Of a stretch of 6,547 bases of DNA, positions 6,275 through 6,547 are shown piece by piece. The notes under the pieces were generated by a model that saw only the letters and a list, made by a program, of their open reading frames with translations, had not been told where the DNA came from and did not search any database. The DNA is taken from the NCBI GenBank assembly GCA_964649095.1, contig CAZYPH010000121.1, positions 1 to 6,547 on the forward strand, in the 5' to 3' direction. Positions within the stretch are counted from its first letter, which is position 1, and every line of letters begins with the position of its first letter. Made by a program: the position numbers and the translations under genes. This DNA comes from CAZYPH01 sp964649095 (GTDB lineage Bacteria > Bdellovibrionota > UBA1018 > UBA923).

Positions 6275-6448
6275 GGCCGTAAGAGAGAGGTTTGGATTAC
6301 CCTGCTGGACCGCGCGGAGTGCTTGGACCAGTTCATGAGTAAAGGCGTCTACTGCTGCGCGGGTGCCAGGGAGGTTGCTCTCGGTTAACGCTACCGTGCT
6401 CGTTAATACGCGGTAACTTCTTAAAAAATGTTGAAAAGGAATGTTATA
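6275..6448 (-). other. Upstream continuation of the same reading frame, without a standard start
   Basis: The minus-strand frame stays open for 58 more codons to 6448 and is then closed by TAA at 6451-6449. The translation begins YNIPFQHFLRSYRVL and includes LPGTRAAVDAFTHELVQAL and QQGNPNLSL, very similar in character to the rest of the protein. It is probably part of the gene. No ATG, GTG or TTG occurs in frame here. ATT at 6442-6440 is the only near-standard candidate near the top, with AGGG about ten bases upstream. Beyond the TAA the same frame reads MASSWVLSFQQAGNI from an ATG at 6529, itself preceded by an in-frame TAG (6544-6542). The gene may therefore carry a nonsense codon at position 27, start at a rare codon, or contain a sequence error. 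Confidence 0.5.
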
Positions 6449-6482
6449 TTAACCCTGCCACACAGGATAATTTGATTCAAGA

Positions 6483-6511
6483 ATTATATTGCCCGCCTGC
6501 TGGAACGACAA
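6483..6511 (-). promoter_or_regulatory. Candidate sigma70 promoter for the minus-strand gene
   Basis: On the minus strand TTGTCG (6511-6506) and a perfect TATAAT (6488-6483) are separated by 17 bases. Transcription would begin near 6476. That places the start downstream of the ATG at 6529 and about 25-30 bases upstream of the open frame that begins at 6448. The arrangement favours translation starting after the TAA at 6451-6449, not at 6529. Confidence 0.5.
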
Positions 6512-6527
6512 TACCCAACTCGACGCC

Positions 6528-6547
6528 ATGAAAACAAAATACTATTT
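6528..6547 (+). CDS. Possible start of a divergent plus-strand gene, cut by the window end
   Basis: ATG at 6528 opens a frame reading MKTKYY before the window ends. A Lys-rich start of this kind is common in bacterial proteins, including those with signal peptides. No clear ribosome site precedes it. Only six complete codons are visible, so no product can be named. It would be divergent from the minus-strand gene and share the intergenic stretch of about 80 bases that holds the minus-strand promoter. Confidence 0.25.

Noticed and set aside
5354..6338. Plus-strand open frames at 5354-5626 and 6084-6338
   Set aside because: They are short frames opposite the continuous minus-strand gene, with no ribosome sites or recognisable products.

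Overview
The window looks like chromosomal DNA of a Gram-negative-type bacterium of roughly balanced base composition. The lineage cannot be fixed from sequence alone. The aspartyl-tRNA synthetase is of the bacterial long type and carries residues of the non-discriminating class found in many proteobacteria that lack asparaginyl-tRNA synthetase. A Bdellovibrionota or other delta-proteobacterial relative would fit, but that is an impression and not a demonstration.

Layout. Positions 1-440 hold no intact gene. They contain two families of short direct repeats, a perfect 10-bp-arm hairpin, a nested inverted repeat and a pentanucleotide tandem run. On the minus strand the repeats read as related peptide modules, interrupted by stops and a frame change, so the stretch may be decayed copies of a repeated coding unit. 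Positions 479-5341 form a tight plus-strand cluster of three genes: an uncharacterised protein with an N-terminal Rossmann nucleotide-binding motif (479-1948), aspS (1963-3744, 14 bases downstream) and glpD (3773-5341, 28 bases downstream). They are probably co-transcribed. One candidate promoter lies just before the first gene and a weaker internal one may lie before aspS.

From 5342 the strand switches. A minus-strand gene of unknown function ends exactly where glpD ends, so the two stop codons abut with no intergenic base. Its open frame runs to 6448, where it meets an in-frame TAA. No ATG or GTG start lies inside the open frame. In the same frame beyond that TAA is an ATG at 6529, and a good sigma70-like minus-strand promoter (6483-6511) sits between them. 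The true 5' end is therefore unresolved: a non-standard start, a nonsense mutation, or a sequencing error. A divergent plus-strand gene may begin at 6528 and run off the window.

Function. AspS charges tRNA-Asp, and probably tRNA-Asn too, for protein synthesis. GlpD oxidises glycerol-3-phosphate at the inner membrane and feeds electrons to quinone. The first gene may be a flavin- or nucleotide-binding protein; its relation to the other two is unknown. No complete novel system is evident. The best leads are the repeat-derived peptide modules on the left and the orphan gene with an anomalous 5' end on the right.
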